A stretch of DNA of 64,000 bases from Halicephalobus mephisto (Eukaryota > Nematoda > Chromadorea > Rhabditida > Panagrolaimidae). Positions 1 to 10,244 of this stretch are shown here, one piece after another. The notes under the pieces were generated by a model, which ran no database searches, was not told the DNA's origin, and saw nothing but the letters and a program-made list of their open reading frames with translations. Where the stretch lies: assembly GCA_009193035.1 (NCBI GenBank), contig SWDT01000163.1, forward strand, positions 124,001-188,000, given 5' to 3'. Each line of letters opens with the position of its first letter. Within the stretch, counting starts at the first letter, position 1. The translations under genes and the position numbers were made by a program.

Positions 1-536
1 GGCCCGAAAGTGGCTCAAAACACGGATTGCTTTTGGGTATTGAGACTGACTTTTCACTTATGCTTCTTCCCTACCCAAAAACCAGGACCTGCTTTTCCCT
101 TCTTCCTGGTTGTCGTTTTTCCATGTGTTCCTCCGGTTTTTCTGTTTTTGTCGGGATTGTATTCTAATTATATTTACGCATGAGAACTAAATTCTGTTTT
201 CAGGTGCCTTGGTCATTCCATCACCGTATTCTCAAACCATCAGGAGAAGAATCAACGGAATGACTTAAACAAAAGGATTCACTTCTTGATTCCCGTGCTT
301 GATGGTTAATTAAAAACTAAGTTTGATTAGCTAGTCTTGGAAATATCGACTATTGGTTATTTCAATCCTTTTACTGGATTATCCTCAACAGCATTCCTGC
401 GATCACTGCCAGCTTATTTTCGCTTTCGCCGGAGAGAACGGCGATCAAGTTGCAGTGAGAAGAGGGAGCTGTACCCCGGCTCCCTCTTTCTCTGGCCCTG
501 GAATAATCTCGACCGCGTCAGGACAATATTGGAGCC
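1..536. other. upstream region of the innexin gene
   Basis: No gene is recognisable here. A TTTTCAG acceptor-like site near 196-203 could mark a 5' UTR exon of the innexin gene. The block at about 410-530 is richer in G+C than its surroundings, as expected near a promoter or untranslated leader, but no defined element can be named. Confidence 0.3.
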
Positions 537-3176
537 ATGCTTTTGTACTACTTTGCTTCTGCGGTCAAATCTATCCAATTTCATGTAGATGATGATATTA
601 TCGACAAGCTCAATTACTACTATACTACTTCCATAATAATTGGTAAGGAGTTTCCAAATTCACGGAAATTAGGGCTTTTCTGTCCAAATATATAGGCTCT
701 ATTCATGAATTTTGCCTCCAAAAAGTCTTGATTTATTTGTTCTTTCTTCCAGACAGCATTTTTCTCTCAACAGGGGCGCTGTCAAATTATTTTTACTATT
801 GGAAGTAAAGTACTGACTTCCTTAATCGATTAAAAAAATACGTCATATTTATACTACTTGAAGTCATACTGCTCTAGAAAGTAGAAACAAGTACCGTTGC
901 AAAACTGCTTCAATGTGGATTTTTGGAATTATCTAGTAACTTCCAGGATTGAGGTTCAGATGATTGTAAAAACTTCAAATGAGTTCTGGAAGTTTTCACA
1001 AATTTCCATAAGATTCTGAAAGGCCCGACGCTCCCATGAGATTCTTGAAGGTTTAAGGACTTTTTACTGGATCTCAGGAAATTTCATGAGATTCTAGAAA
1101 TTCCCACGAAATTCTAGATAATTCCGAAAATTCCCATTGGATTCTGAAATGTTCTAAAAACTTTCACAATATTCTGGAATATCCCGAAAAGTCTCCAGAG
1201 ATTCTAGATAACTTCAGAAGTTTCGATGGGACTCAAAGGTTCCAGAATCTTGTATCGAATTCTGAAAGGTTTTACTATGTGTAATTCCTCGGAATTCATT
1301 TATTTTATTGATCATTAAATAATTACATTGAAGGATGCTGCTTTTGAAGTTATATATTCATTCATATATAACTCAGAATATAAAAGCAATATTCACGCAT
1401 ATTTTTGTTGAATAAAAGTTTAGCTATATGCCGACTCGGTTTTCTATAATAGACTTCTGAAATGACGCAAAATAAGAGCTGGCTTTCCTTGGTAAGCAGA
1501 CACGAATCGAATTTTGCGGCATTGCAAAAGGAATGATGATTGTTCCTTAAGTAATTTGCATAATTTCGGATGACGAAATAAACAGACGCCAACGCCCTTG
1601 GGTGTTCTGCAAATGCAAAATGTTATGAAAATTAAATATGAAAATTTTCAAGAATTTATTTCAATAAAAATCCCCAAAATTTATCAGGGAGTTCTAAAAT
1701 TCTGATAAAAGAAATAAAAATAGGAGTGAAGAAGCAAATTGAGTTGTGTCAAGAATCACCAGGTTTGCTTTTTTCCTACTCTCATTCTCTGCGCGGGGAA
1801 TTTAAGAATTTCAAAAAAATATATTGCTTTCTAATTACAAGATTCGTCTGGAGAAAGACAAAAATTAATTTTTATAAAAAATGTAATCGCATTCCTTCAG
1901 TTTTTGCGATTCTTGTGTCTGGTCAACAGTATGTCGGACATCCTATTCAATGTTGGGTTCCTGCGACTTTTACCGAACCTATGGAACAATATACAGAAAA
2001 CTACTGCTGGGTTCAGTGAGTTTTGTTTCCCATTAAGGAATTTTGAGAACAAAATGTTCAGGAACACATATTTTTTGCCTCTTCATGACTACATTCCTCA
2101 TAATTATGCAGAACGTGAAAACAGGCAAATCGGGTACTACCAATGGGTTCCGTTCGTCCTTGCCCTCGAGGCATTGCTCTTTTATGTCCCTACCATTGTG
2201 TGGAGATTACTCAGTTGGCAATCTGGTTAGCATTAACATCATGAAACTCAAGTTCATTACGGTAATTACAGGAATACACGTCCAATCATTGGTTCAGATG
2301 GCCTGTGACTCCAGATTACTCGATGCAGACTCCAGAACCCGGGCTCTTCAAACGATATCCACGAATGTGGTCGACGCCCTCCATGTTAAACATCAAGTAG
2401 TGGGGATTTTAGAGTCGATTTGCTTACAAAAGTACTTTCTAGATCGGCGGAAATAGATTACGACTTCTGAATCTGATCATCTGTACCAGAAGTAGTGGTG
2501 CAGCCGTGACTTTTCTCTACATTTCTGTAAAAATCCTATATGCTGTCAATATTTTCGGAAATATATTACTACTAAATACTTTCTTAGGAAACAGAAGCAA
2601 ATGGTATGGATTACAGGTAGGGGTTTAAAGATCGTGGGGAAGTGAATCAAAAGTAATTGTAGGTCTTAACAGATTTAATGAACGGTAGAGAATGGGAGGA
2701 ATCTGGTCATTTTCCACGAGTGACCTTGTGTGACTTTGAAGTCAAAGTCCTCGGAAATGTCCATCGACATACTGTACAGTGTGTGTTGATGATTAATATG
2801 TTCAACGAAAAAATTTTCCTGTTTTTGTGGTTCTGGTATTTTCTCCTCGCTGCAGCCACAGTCTGTTCGTTATTTTATTGGATTTACATATCTGTCGTCC
2901 CCAGTAGGTAAGTACACCTTTCTCTTGACTCAAAATAATTTAATGAATTTTAGACAGCTCAATTTTGTGGGCAAGTACTTGTCTGGGATAGAAGGATACA
3001 AAATGGTGGATTCTCAATCACTTAGGAGATTCGTATTCCACTACCTCCGTCAAGACGGTGTCTTCCTTCTTAGAATGGTTGCTGCTCATGCAGGAGAACT
3101 GCCTTGTTATGAGTTGGCTAAAGCTCTATGGGATCAATTCATAAGCAACAAAGAAGGAAAAATGCACGAAGTCTAG
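537..3176 (+). CDS. innexin (gap-junction channel subunit)
   Basis: Innexins form invertebrate gap-junction channels and hemichannels in the plasma membrane. Seven exons are assembled: 537-642, 1901-2015, 2062-2225, 2272-2431, 2490-2616, 2663-2907 and 2954-3176. They total 1140 nt and encode 379 residues, the usual innexin length. The start is the ATG at 537, which gives the family's short N-terminal segment, then [14 protein letters not shown] and the first membrane span. The first extracellular loop reads [15 protein letters not shown]...ENYCWVQ, and the hallmark YYQWVP opens the second span. The cytoplasmic loop has [20 protein letters not shown]. The second extracellular loop contains [20 protein letters not shown] followed by a further Cys, and the fourth span is rich in Phe and Trp. 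The first intron (643-1900) is long and carries GAA/TTC-type repeats; the others are 46-58 nt. The exon 4 donor (2431) and exon 6 acceptor (2663) were chosen to keep the conserved frame. The family is certain; the orthologue is not assigned. Confidence 0.95.
643..1900 (+). repeat. innexin intron 1 with GAA/TTC arrays
   Basis: The stretch from about 950 to 1285 is built of degenerate GAATTCTAGAA-like words, with TTC and GAA triplets alternating at about 5-nt steps (for example ATTCTGGAATATCCCGAAAA near 1171-1190). This resembles heat-shock-element arrays. The rest of the intron is AT-rich with no coding signal that I can support. Confidence 0.5.
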
Positions 3177-3834
3177 AAATCAGCAATAATTTTCAATTTA
3201 CATTGAGCATGTGCTCAAGCCCGTTTGTATTTGCGGGTAGATTCCTTAAATTTATATATTTTGCCAAGTAATTGCTTCTTTCGATCAAGTTGGCCATGTG
3301 CGCTTCGGCACAAATTCCACTTTTCTGTCTTTTCCTATTTCGTGGACAAATGTAGCTGTTGAGCACATTGCTTCACTCTTCACTTACATATTCATCTCGT
3401 CTTAAACGATCATTGCCGTGGAAGTTCTTGCATATTCTCAATCGATGCAGCATTTGAATCTTCATCAATCTCCTTCTGGCTTCTCTTTCTCTATCATTTT
3501 CCGAATTTTACCTACGCTATTAGCCTGCCATGAACAAGAGATTTGATTTCATACATAATTTCTTTCAAATTTATGGAAATAAAACAAAGAATTTGTGATA
3601 TAGGAATTTTAATTACACAAAAAGCGATATAAACGGTGTTGTAATATCTGAATTCCCGCGTAGAGAGACGGGTATTGCGAGAGTGAAGGACACGGAAGTT
3701 CCGGTGATTTGGAACTGAAATCGACTCGCTCTTCCTAATTTCCTTACTAAAACTGGAATTTAAAAAATCCTAAAAATTTGCGTTGAAAAGATTTCATAAT
3801 AATACTCATTTCTAATATTATAGTAACATGGTGC
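3177..3834. other. convergent 3' intergenic region
   Basis: This separates the ends of the innexin (+) and the MARVEL-like gene (-). An AATAAA at 3578-3583 on the plus strand is a candidate innexin polyadenylation signal. Nothing else stands out. Confidence 0.4.
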
Positions 3835-5149
3835 TCAGTAATAGCTTTCTCTTATTCTTTGTTGACGGACAGCTTCTTCCTTTCGTTGACGACTTTTCTC
3901 TAAATCATCGGCTTTTCGATGACGACTGTAGACGAAGGGGAATCCATCACGATTCTGGCCCATCAGATCAAAAATAAAAAGAACTGCAGTCAAAAATTCG
4001 ATAACGGCTGCAGCTATCCATTGTGGACGGATCCCCGCTGTTCCTCGACCAAGGAAGTTAATTTCTGGATCTGTAGTTGTTGCAGCATGATATGACCCAA
4101 TAATCCCACAAATGACCATCAGAAAAATGCCACCGATAGCGTAGACTCGTTCCTGAAATACGTTTTTATTTAAAGATCCACTTCTGAAAACTAACAAATC
4201 CAAGAATGAGTTCTGGCTTTGCTTTGTGGAAGTTCATCGAGTATGCGATTAAAATCAGAGTACAACAACTAGCTAGAAGTACGATGACACAAAGGATGAA
4301 TGCTTGTCCGTAGGCTTTATATCCAAATTCGTTCAAAATCATCGTGCATGTCGTTCTTGCACAAGTGATTTGGATCAGCCAATGAAGAATGAAGAAAATA
4401 ACCTGAAAATTTAATTTACATCTTTTTCGATAAATTAGGGTTTATCAAGATCTCTTGGAAGTCTTTCAAGGGTCTAGAATTTTGCAGGAGCTTCTAGAAC
4501 ATTCCAGAATTCAATATAACTTTTGGAATCTTCGAAAGTCTCCAGAATATCCTCAGAGCTTCCGGAATTCAACAGAAGATTCTGATTTTTGAGATCTAGT
4601 AAGAGATTTTGTAATTTTTCAAAATTTTGCCTGATTTCAGGAAATATAAAAAACAGAAATTCCCAGAATTCTATGGAAGCTTCTGAAACTTTCTAGGATC
4701 TAATAGAGATTCTTGAAATCTTCCAGAATTCGTCCTGTATTTTTGGAATTATCTAAAGCTTTGAGTCCTGGAATTTTCTAGAAGATTTCCGAAATTTGTG
4801 TTCAGATCACTTTATAACGGCCTTCATTTCTGATTTCTTAATATTCTAATGAAGATAAAAATACCATTTCGAACCATCTTAACAAGGAATATGGATGCCC
4901 GCACATACCGGGAGTACAGTCAATTCTCTCATATTCAATCAAATCCTAAATAACAAATATTATTGAATTCACTCTCAAACAAACCTCATTGTAATAATAG
5001 CTGTCTCGATTTTTGTACTCTGGCTCGACAGGATTACGATAAGGAGTGATTCGGCTATCGATTTCTCTGTGGGAAAATGTTTGAATATCTGATTCGTCCT
5101 TCCGAGCAACCCCACCTGGACGAGGTGGCTTGAAGCCTTCAACATACAT
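3835..5149 (-). CDS. MARVEL-like four-pass membrane protein
   Basis: Four exons (5149-4985, 4945-4865, 4402-4196, 4152-3835) total 771 nt and encode 256 residues. The N-terminal 80 or so residues are hydrophilic and cytosol-like. Four hydrophobic spans follow: one beginning VIFFILHWLIQ, one with AFILCVIVLLASCCTLILIAY, one with YAIGGIFLMVICGIIGSY, and one with WIAAAVIEFLTAVLFIFDL. Short loops and a basic tail rich in Arg, Glu and Gln that ends in Tyr-Tyr complete the protein. This architecture matches MARVEL-domain proteins (the myelin, synaptophysin and tight-junction superfamily), which act in membrane apposition and vesicle traffic. I do not recognise a specific orthologue, and the family call rests on topology rather than a diagnostic motif. 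Intron 2 (4864-4403) holds a near-ideal heat-shock-element array. Confidence 0.75.
4435..4800. repeat. GAA/TTC (HSE-like) array in intron
   Basis: This lies in intron 2 of the MARVEL-like gene. Positions 4491-4510 read CTTCTAGAACATTCCAGAAT, four contiguous nTTCn/nGAAn units in strict 5-nt phase, which is a textbook HSF-binding array. The flanks contain many imperfect units, such as GGAAGCTTCTGAAACTTTCT near 4674-4693. Confidence 0.65.
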
Positions 5150-6189
5150 TATTACGGCTTCAAACGCAACCTATTGACGGCTGGCTGCCCAATCGATTCT
5201 TTCCGTCTAATTTCGCTTATCAGCGACGTTGCTGATGGGATCACACCCAGGAGTTTGTTTATTTTTCCGAAGAACTAATGATCACCGCTAGCTCGATAAA
5301 ACGATTTCAACATAGAGATATCGTTAAATGTTTTAATAACCTTATTACTTTTTTGTTCAGGATATTCAAAAACCTTTAATCAAATGATAACGACAATGAA
5401 TGAATTCACACTATTATAAAAATAAGTACTTCTAGAAAGTTATTTCAACAAGAATTTCGAAATGTTCTAGCAAGTTAAAGAGTTTTCGACTTCAAACGGT
5501 TCCAAAAGTCCCTACTAGGTTCAGAGATATTTCAGAACTTTCCACTGAATTCTGGGAAATTTTAAAACTAGGGAATTATGAACTGTTTTAAATTGTCTTT
5601 GAAATTCCAAAGTAATTCAGAATATTTTACAAAATGATTAAGGATTTAGAACCTCTTATAATATTCTGGGAACCTGAAGAAGCTTTTAAAATTTTTGAAA
5701 GAATTCAGAAGTTTCCATAGAATTATCGGAAATTCTAGGACTCCTCATTAAATTCTAGAAAGTTTTGCAGCAACCCAATTTTATTCCTGTAAACATTATA
5801 TATGGGATTATTGCTATATTATTTCAATGGAAATTTTCATGATTTTTTAGGAAATTTAAATTTTTTAAAAAAGAAAAAGAGAGTCAACTTTAATAAGAAA
5901 TTGTCAGATTTACTAATTTTTTCTACCCTCTCCGTTCAGAAACTCAAAAAAATTATATTAGTTTTTAACTACCATACTTATGATTAGCACTGGGAAAATA
6001 GATTGTAAATTTTGTAGATTTTGGAACATTGGATGAAATGGTACGTAACCTTCCAAAACTCAGTTAGATTAGGGTGTGAAAAATTAGTTTGAAGATTTTT
6101 TTGCAATTAAGCTTGAAAAAAATAAATAGCTTCATTATCTAGATTCTTAAAAAGATATTAATATATTTACTATAACTCTCATGCAAGTG
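5150..6189. other. intergenic region with repeat remnants
   Basis: The segment at about 5425-5775 consists of GAA/TTC words like those in the introns (for example CTTCTAGAAA near 5430). From 5776 to 6189 it is AT-rich DNA with no supportable gene. It includes the presumed promoter of the MARVEL-like gene just above 5149. Confidence 0.4.
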
Positions 6190-7255
6190 TCTCTGAAAGA
6201 CAGCTGAACCATGTCTTTCAGTCCTTCTTAGAGGAAGATATGAAAAGGTGCCCTATGACCCCCAATACAGTTCATATTTGACAAATTTCATTCAACATAA
6301 CAGTTAAGGGCTGACTTCTTGAAATGGTGTTAAGAAATACTTATTACATGATCCTATAATATCAGATCAATACCTTTTTTACTTAAATTTGGAGAAAATA
6401 GTGATTAAATTAGTTCAGAATATCAATGTGTTTTTTTAGATAAAATACAGTTATTTTCTTCACTTTTACTGCTTATTTAGTTTGTAAAAACTATGTTCAC
6501 TCCAAAAGCATGTCAATAGGTGTTTATTGATAACGGAAAGAAGTACATTTCATTAAAAATCTAGTTTCAAACCGAAGGAAAAGTGCATAAGAGCAAATTT
6601 GCCATTAGCCCTGAAGCGGTGATTGAAAAAATAATGAATTTAGGGAATTTGTTTAGATGGTTTAGTGGTTAAAATTAAAACTTTTAAGCCGCTTAAACTG
6701 CCGAGGTTCGATTCCCGCAGGGCACAAGGATTTCAAATTGTCCCTCATGAGTAATGGGACAGTGGCGATATCGGAGGATAGGGTACCAGGAGTGGAGCAT
6801 AGGGTAACAGAAGGCGAGGATGGGGTAGCAGAAATGAAGAATAGGGTAGTAGGTAGGGAGATTACTGTAACAAGAAAGGAATACTGTAATATAAAAATAG
6901 GATACTGTAACAGGCAAAATAGGCCAAGGAGTACGGTAACAAAAAGGTGTACTGTAACAATAAAAAGGTATACTGTAACAGGGGAAATAGGCCAAGAAAT
7001 ACGGTAATGAAAAGTAGGTATACTGTAACAATAAAAAGGTATACTGTAGCAGGGAAAAAAGTACTGTAATTAATAGGTAAAAATTAAAGTGAAGAAATAG
7101 TGTTTTCTTTGCTTATTTGACAGGAATTTTATTTTCCACTTTCTTTGATCGAAAAAGTGATGATTCCTCTCAGATTTGAAGACCAAAATGTGCATCATAG
7201 GGTAATCGGACCCGTAGAATCCGAATCTGAAGTCAGAATTGAGGGCTGACCTTCA
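6190..7255 (+). repeat. tRNA-bearing dispersed repeat, copy 1
   Basis: This copy aligns over nearly its full length, in the same orientation, with 44112-45215. It starts with a 10-bp inverted repeat, CTGAAAGACA (about 6193-6202) against TGTCTTTCAG (about 6212-6221). About 440 bp of AT-rich sequence follows. Next comes a tRNA-like module (about 6650-6725). Two blocks of short tandem repeats come after it: units built on ATAGGGTAACAGAAG (about 6777-6860) and units built on ATACTGTAACAGGG (about 6862-7065). The shared region fades after GGGTAATCGGACCC near 7200-7255. No transposase is present. The structure suggests a non-autonomous mobile element. Confidence 0.8.
6650..6725 (+). pseudogene. decayed tRNA-like module
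   Basis: An A-box-like stretch TGGTTTAGTGGTTAAAATT lies about 25 nt upstream of a perfect B box, GGTTCGATTCC (6705-6715). Spacing and order match an RNA polymerase III type 2 promoter. The T-arm and acceptor stems pair poorly, so this is a tRNA-derived relic (Glu- or Asp-like in the D region) rather than a working tRNA. The second repeat copy has the same module. Confidence 0.65.
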
Positions 7256-7393
7256 AATTCAGGAGATTCTGAGTCTTGAAATACTAATACTAATTGATTC
7301 AGAATTCAAAGATCTATAAAATTTGTAGTTGATTTTCTAAATATTAAAACAAAAATGGAATGTTTTATTTTATCTTCAATAAATATTATCTGA

Positions 7394-8580
7394 TTATTGG
7401 TCTTTTTCAGCAGGAGTTGGTGGAAGTAACCATGGGGTTGTAGACGCCCCAGACTGTGTTGGAGTTGAGGCAGACGGTTCCTCCACCACGAACGAATTGT
7501 GATTCCTAAAAATGAACTCATTGAACATTTGATCACTTTTAATGTCCTTTACCATTCGGTTGATGTCTCCAATGCAGACATAGGGTTTGCTGCTACTGGT
7601 GCTGATTGCGATTTTGGAATGGTCATGGGTGTACTTGAATTCCGAAGTAGATCCGACCTTCATGTATTCAACATCAAGGACAATGTACTTCGCAGAGCAA
7701 TCGAGAGGGATGACGCTTCCTCTTCTCCAACTTTCGATGTTCAGAGGAGCTTGCAGAGATGGAGCCACAAGGTTATCGTACAAATCTTGATTGAATTCCC
7801 CTGTTTTCGCAAAGGAAGTAAACTCTTGTCCTCCTGCTGTGGTTAAAGTCACAGTACTTGTGTAAGGAACACCAGTTTTGTGCTTTCCTCCAATGACACT
7901 AGCTAGGTCAGGATTATCGCCAGCAAAAGAAGTCGGGAGATTAGAATTGTAAATATCGGGGTGATTAAAGTAGAGCTGGGTTCCAATCTTGCTTAACTGA
8001 TCATAATTGAAAGATAGACACAAGAGTGATTGCGCATAGATCGTTCCAGAATCGGGATATGCGTAAGCATCCGTGGGAGGGAATTTTGGAATGGAGTGAA
8101 TGAGCCAGAATCCGGAAGTCTTATCAAAGAAGACAACTCCCTTAGTGTGACCATATTCCGTTCTGTCGCTGAGGATATCCGGGTGATCAATACCCAATTT
8201 CTCGAAGAGTTTATATGTGTCGACGACTTCGTCGTTGTACATGACGTAAGCGTAGTCGCTGCTACCTTGATGATCGTAATATTGTTGGAGAGTGTAAGCA
8301 ACAGCCTAAAGGTCCAGAATATGAAAGAATTCAGAGGTATTCTCACCTGTTCTTTAGTACTTATATCCTTGGAGCTGGGACTAAAGGAATTGGAATTGAC
8401 ATCCATGTAGTAGAGGGCGACACCATTTTCAACGCCAGAAAGACTGCTGTCGTTGATTCTCGGCATCTTGTAGCCGACGAACCAGTCGACATTATTGTTG
8501 TTCTGGTCCTTACAGCTGATTCCGTTGACGGAAAGAAACTGGCAGCACAAAACTACTGCCAGAAAAACTATGGACTTCAT
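7394..8580 (-). CDS. secreted DNase II-like protein
   Basis: DNase II enzymes are acid endonucleases that cut DNA without metal ions, in lysosomes or after secretion. Two exons (8580-8347, 8305-7394), separated by a 41-nt intron, encode 381 residues. A signal peptide (MKSIVFLAVVLCCQFLSVNG) is followed by ISCKDQNNNNVDWFVGYKMP, the family's typical mature N-terminus. The first H-x-K motif is in EYGHTKGVVFFD and the second, catalytic one in HDHSKIAIS, followed by VCIGDINRM. Both His-Lys pairs are present, so activity is plausible. The usual Trp after the second Lys is Ile here. After the INRM region the C-terminus is a Ser/Thr/Pro-rich extension of about 35 residues that I do not recognise. Large secreted DNase II families are known in Trichinella; only one copy is visible here. 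Confidence 0.9.
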
Positions 8581-8787
8581 TTCGCGATTAATTCTGTTCC
8601 AAATGTAAAATGCTTTCCCATCTCTTTTATTCCGGAAACAATACCAAGTATTTCATCTATGCTTACTGATAACAATGATAAGGAAGATTATGCAGCACTG
8701 ATCTAGATTCAAAGGATTAATTTTTAATCGTTTATGATAAAACGAGGACCGGAAAACTTCTTCAAAGTATGTAGAATTGACCAAAAG
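8581..8787 (-). promoter_or_regulatory. presumed upstream region of DNase II-like gene
   Basis: This is the short AT-rich interval between the start codon and the inverted repeat at 8788. No defined promoter motif can be supported. Confidence 0.2.
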
Positions 8788-9140
8788 TTATCGATGAAGC
8801 ATGCGGAATAATCAGAAACAATGGGAAGATTAAAAAAAAGAAACATTTGAAATTTAAATATATTTATTCGCTAGAAGTTTTGGCAGATTGCTCAAAAAAG
8901 TTACTTATTCCTTTACAGAGAGTGTGAGTTGGGCCAGTCATACCTTTTTCGATCAAAATCATTGTATTATTCTGATTAGCCTCGATTCTAATATATCTTG
9001 ATGAAAATTATCAGCAAATATACTTTCTTCAAACTATTTCTACATTCACACTGAAATTTCGACATTATATGAACTATAATATCTTCTATTAATGTTTTAA
9101 GATTATATATATCCATGAACGTTAATAATTTAATTAATAA
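8788..9140 (-). repeat. dispersed repeat, inverted partner of 25510-25857
   Basis: The core (about 8790-9090) is almost identical to the reverse complement of 25560-25857, with only a few substitutions. Similarity decays toward 9140. Shared words include GAGAGTGTGAGTTGGGCCAG on the plus strand here. There is no ORF, and I could not fix terminal repeats or a target duplication. A short interspersed element or MITE-like copy is the likeliest explanation. Confidence 0.75.
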
Positions 9141-10244
9141 AAAAGATAAATTTATTTTTTAAACTCCTTTGAAAATATTTATTTGATTTTTAGTAATCTT
9201 AGGACAAAAGTAGTTCCGCGAACACCCACATGTGCTATATTATCTGATTTTGATGTTAAAAAACAACTCCAGTGGCTATATTTCATTTAATCTCAACAGA
9301 TCTCATCTTGCCCGCTGATTACGAAAATTTAAGCCATCATACCTGGAAATTCGGGCACATTAAATTTGATATATTTACTGACTTGGTCTTACTGTTGGAT
9401 ATCAAAAATGAGTACATTCAAAGAAGAGAATTTGTTTTTTCCCAGGATGATGTTGGATATTCTAACGATTGGAATAAAATTGACATTTTTCAAACTTGTT
9501 TTGGATCGGTTGGAATCATTTTAGGAATGCCAGTTTTTGACCAGGATGCCTTCTGTTTGCTTTTCCTTCATGTTGACCACCAAAAACAGAAGTCCCGCCC
9601 TTTCGTTCCCCGGAGTCCACAGTGTCCGCCTCTTATTCCTGTCTTATTTCGGAATATGGCATTGCCTCTTCAATTTTGCCACAATTTCAACAATCGTTGA
9701 TCCTTTTTTATCCTTTTAAACTTTTATTTTTTAGTTTTTTTGCTTCCGCAAATTTTAAGTGGAGCTGTTTTGCTCCATTTAAAGTCGAGACTTTATCTCG
9801 ACCTCAGCCCAAAATTGAGGCTTTATTGTCCATCAATTGAAGCCAGTTTTGTCCTCCAAAGTATGAAAACGTTAATTGTCACCAGATTTGGCCTTTTTCG
9901 ACTTTCCCGTGCCACTTTTCCCTCTTTCAAGTCAATAGAGGCAGGATATTCTTGATCCCCAGCTTAATTCTGACATGTGTTGCTTTTTGACATTTGTTTT
10001 TCGGGAAAACATTTTCTTCCGGATTCGGTTCTTTTGTTCTACAAGAACGGCACTTCTTTTTTGACCAATTAAGTTCTTGGTCGATGACGGTCCATCAGCC
10101 CGATTTGCACACCTGTCTTTATTTTTCCTATTTCCTTGCTTGGACCAATCTGGATCAATTATAGATTATCTAATAATGATAACCTTCAAATTTACATATT
10201 TACGTCCTTGGCTGTAAATTGGACCAAATTTAATATCGCTAAAA
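9141..10244. other. upstream region of receptor PTP gene
   Basis: An open stretch at 9272-9700 could encode about 140 residues but has no recognisable domain, and I do not call it a gene. From about 9580 to 10130 the composition is pyrimidine-rich and higher in G+C, consistent with the promoter or 5' UTR of the phosphatase gene. Confidence 0.3.

Noticed and set aside
6650..6725. Functional tRNA gene
   Set aside because: B box is perfect, but the T-arm and acceptor stem pair poorly and the anticodon arm is not convincing; the same decayed form is present in both repeat copies.
6693..7031. Repetitive open frames on both strands rich in Tyr, Pro and Cys
   Set aside because: They are translations of the short tandem repeats in the dispersed element, and copy 2 does not preserve them.
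8788..9140. Considered as a conserved snRNA or other ncRNA pair because of high identity with 25510-25857
   Set aside because: No match to U1, U2, U4, U5 or U6 landmarks and no Pol III boxes; similarity fades gradually at one side, as in repeats.
9272..9700. 142-codon open frame upstream of the PTP gene
   Set aside because: No domain, no splice partners and composition like neighbouring noncoding DNA; overlapping frames are equally open.
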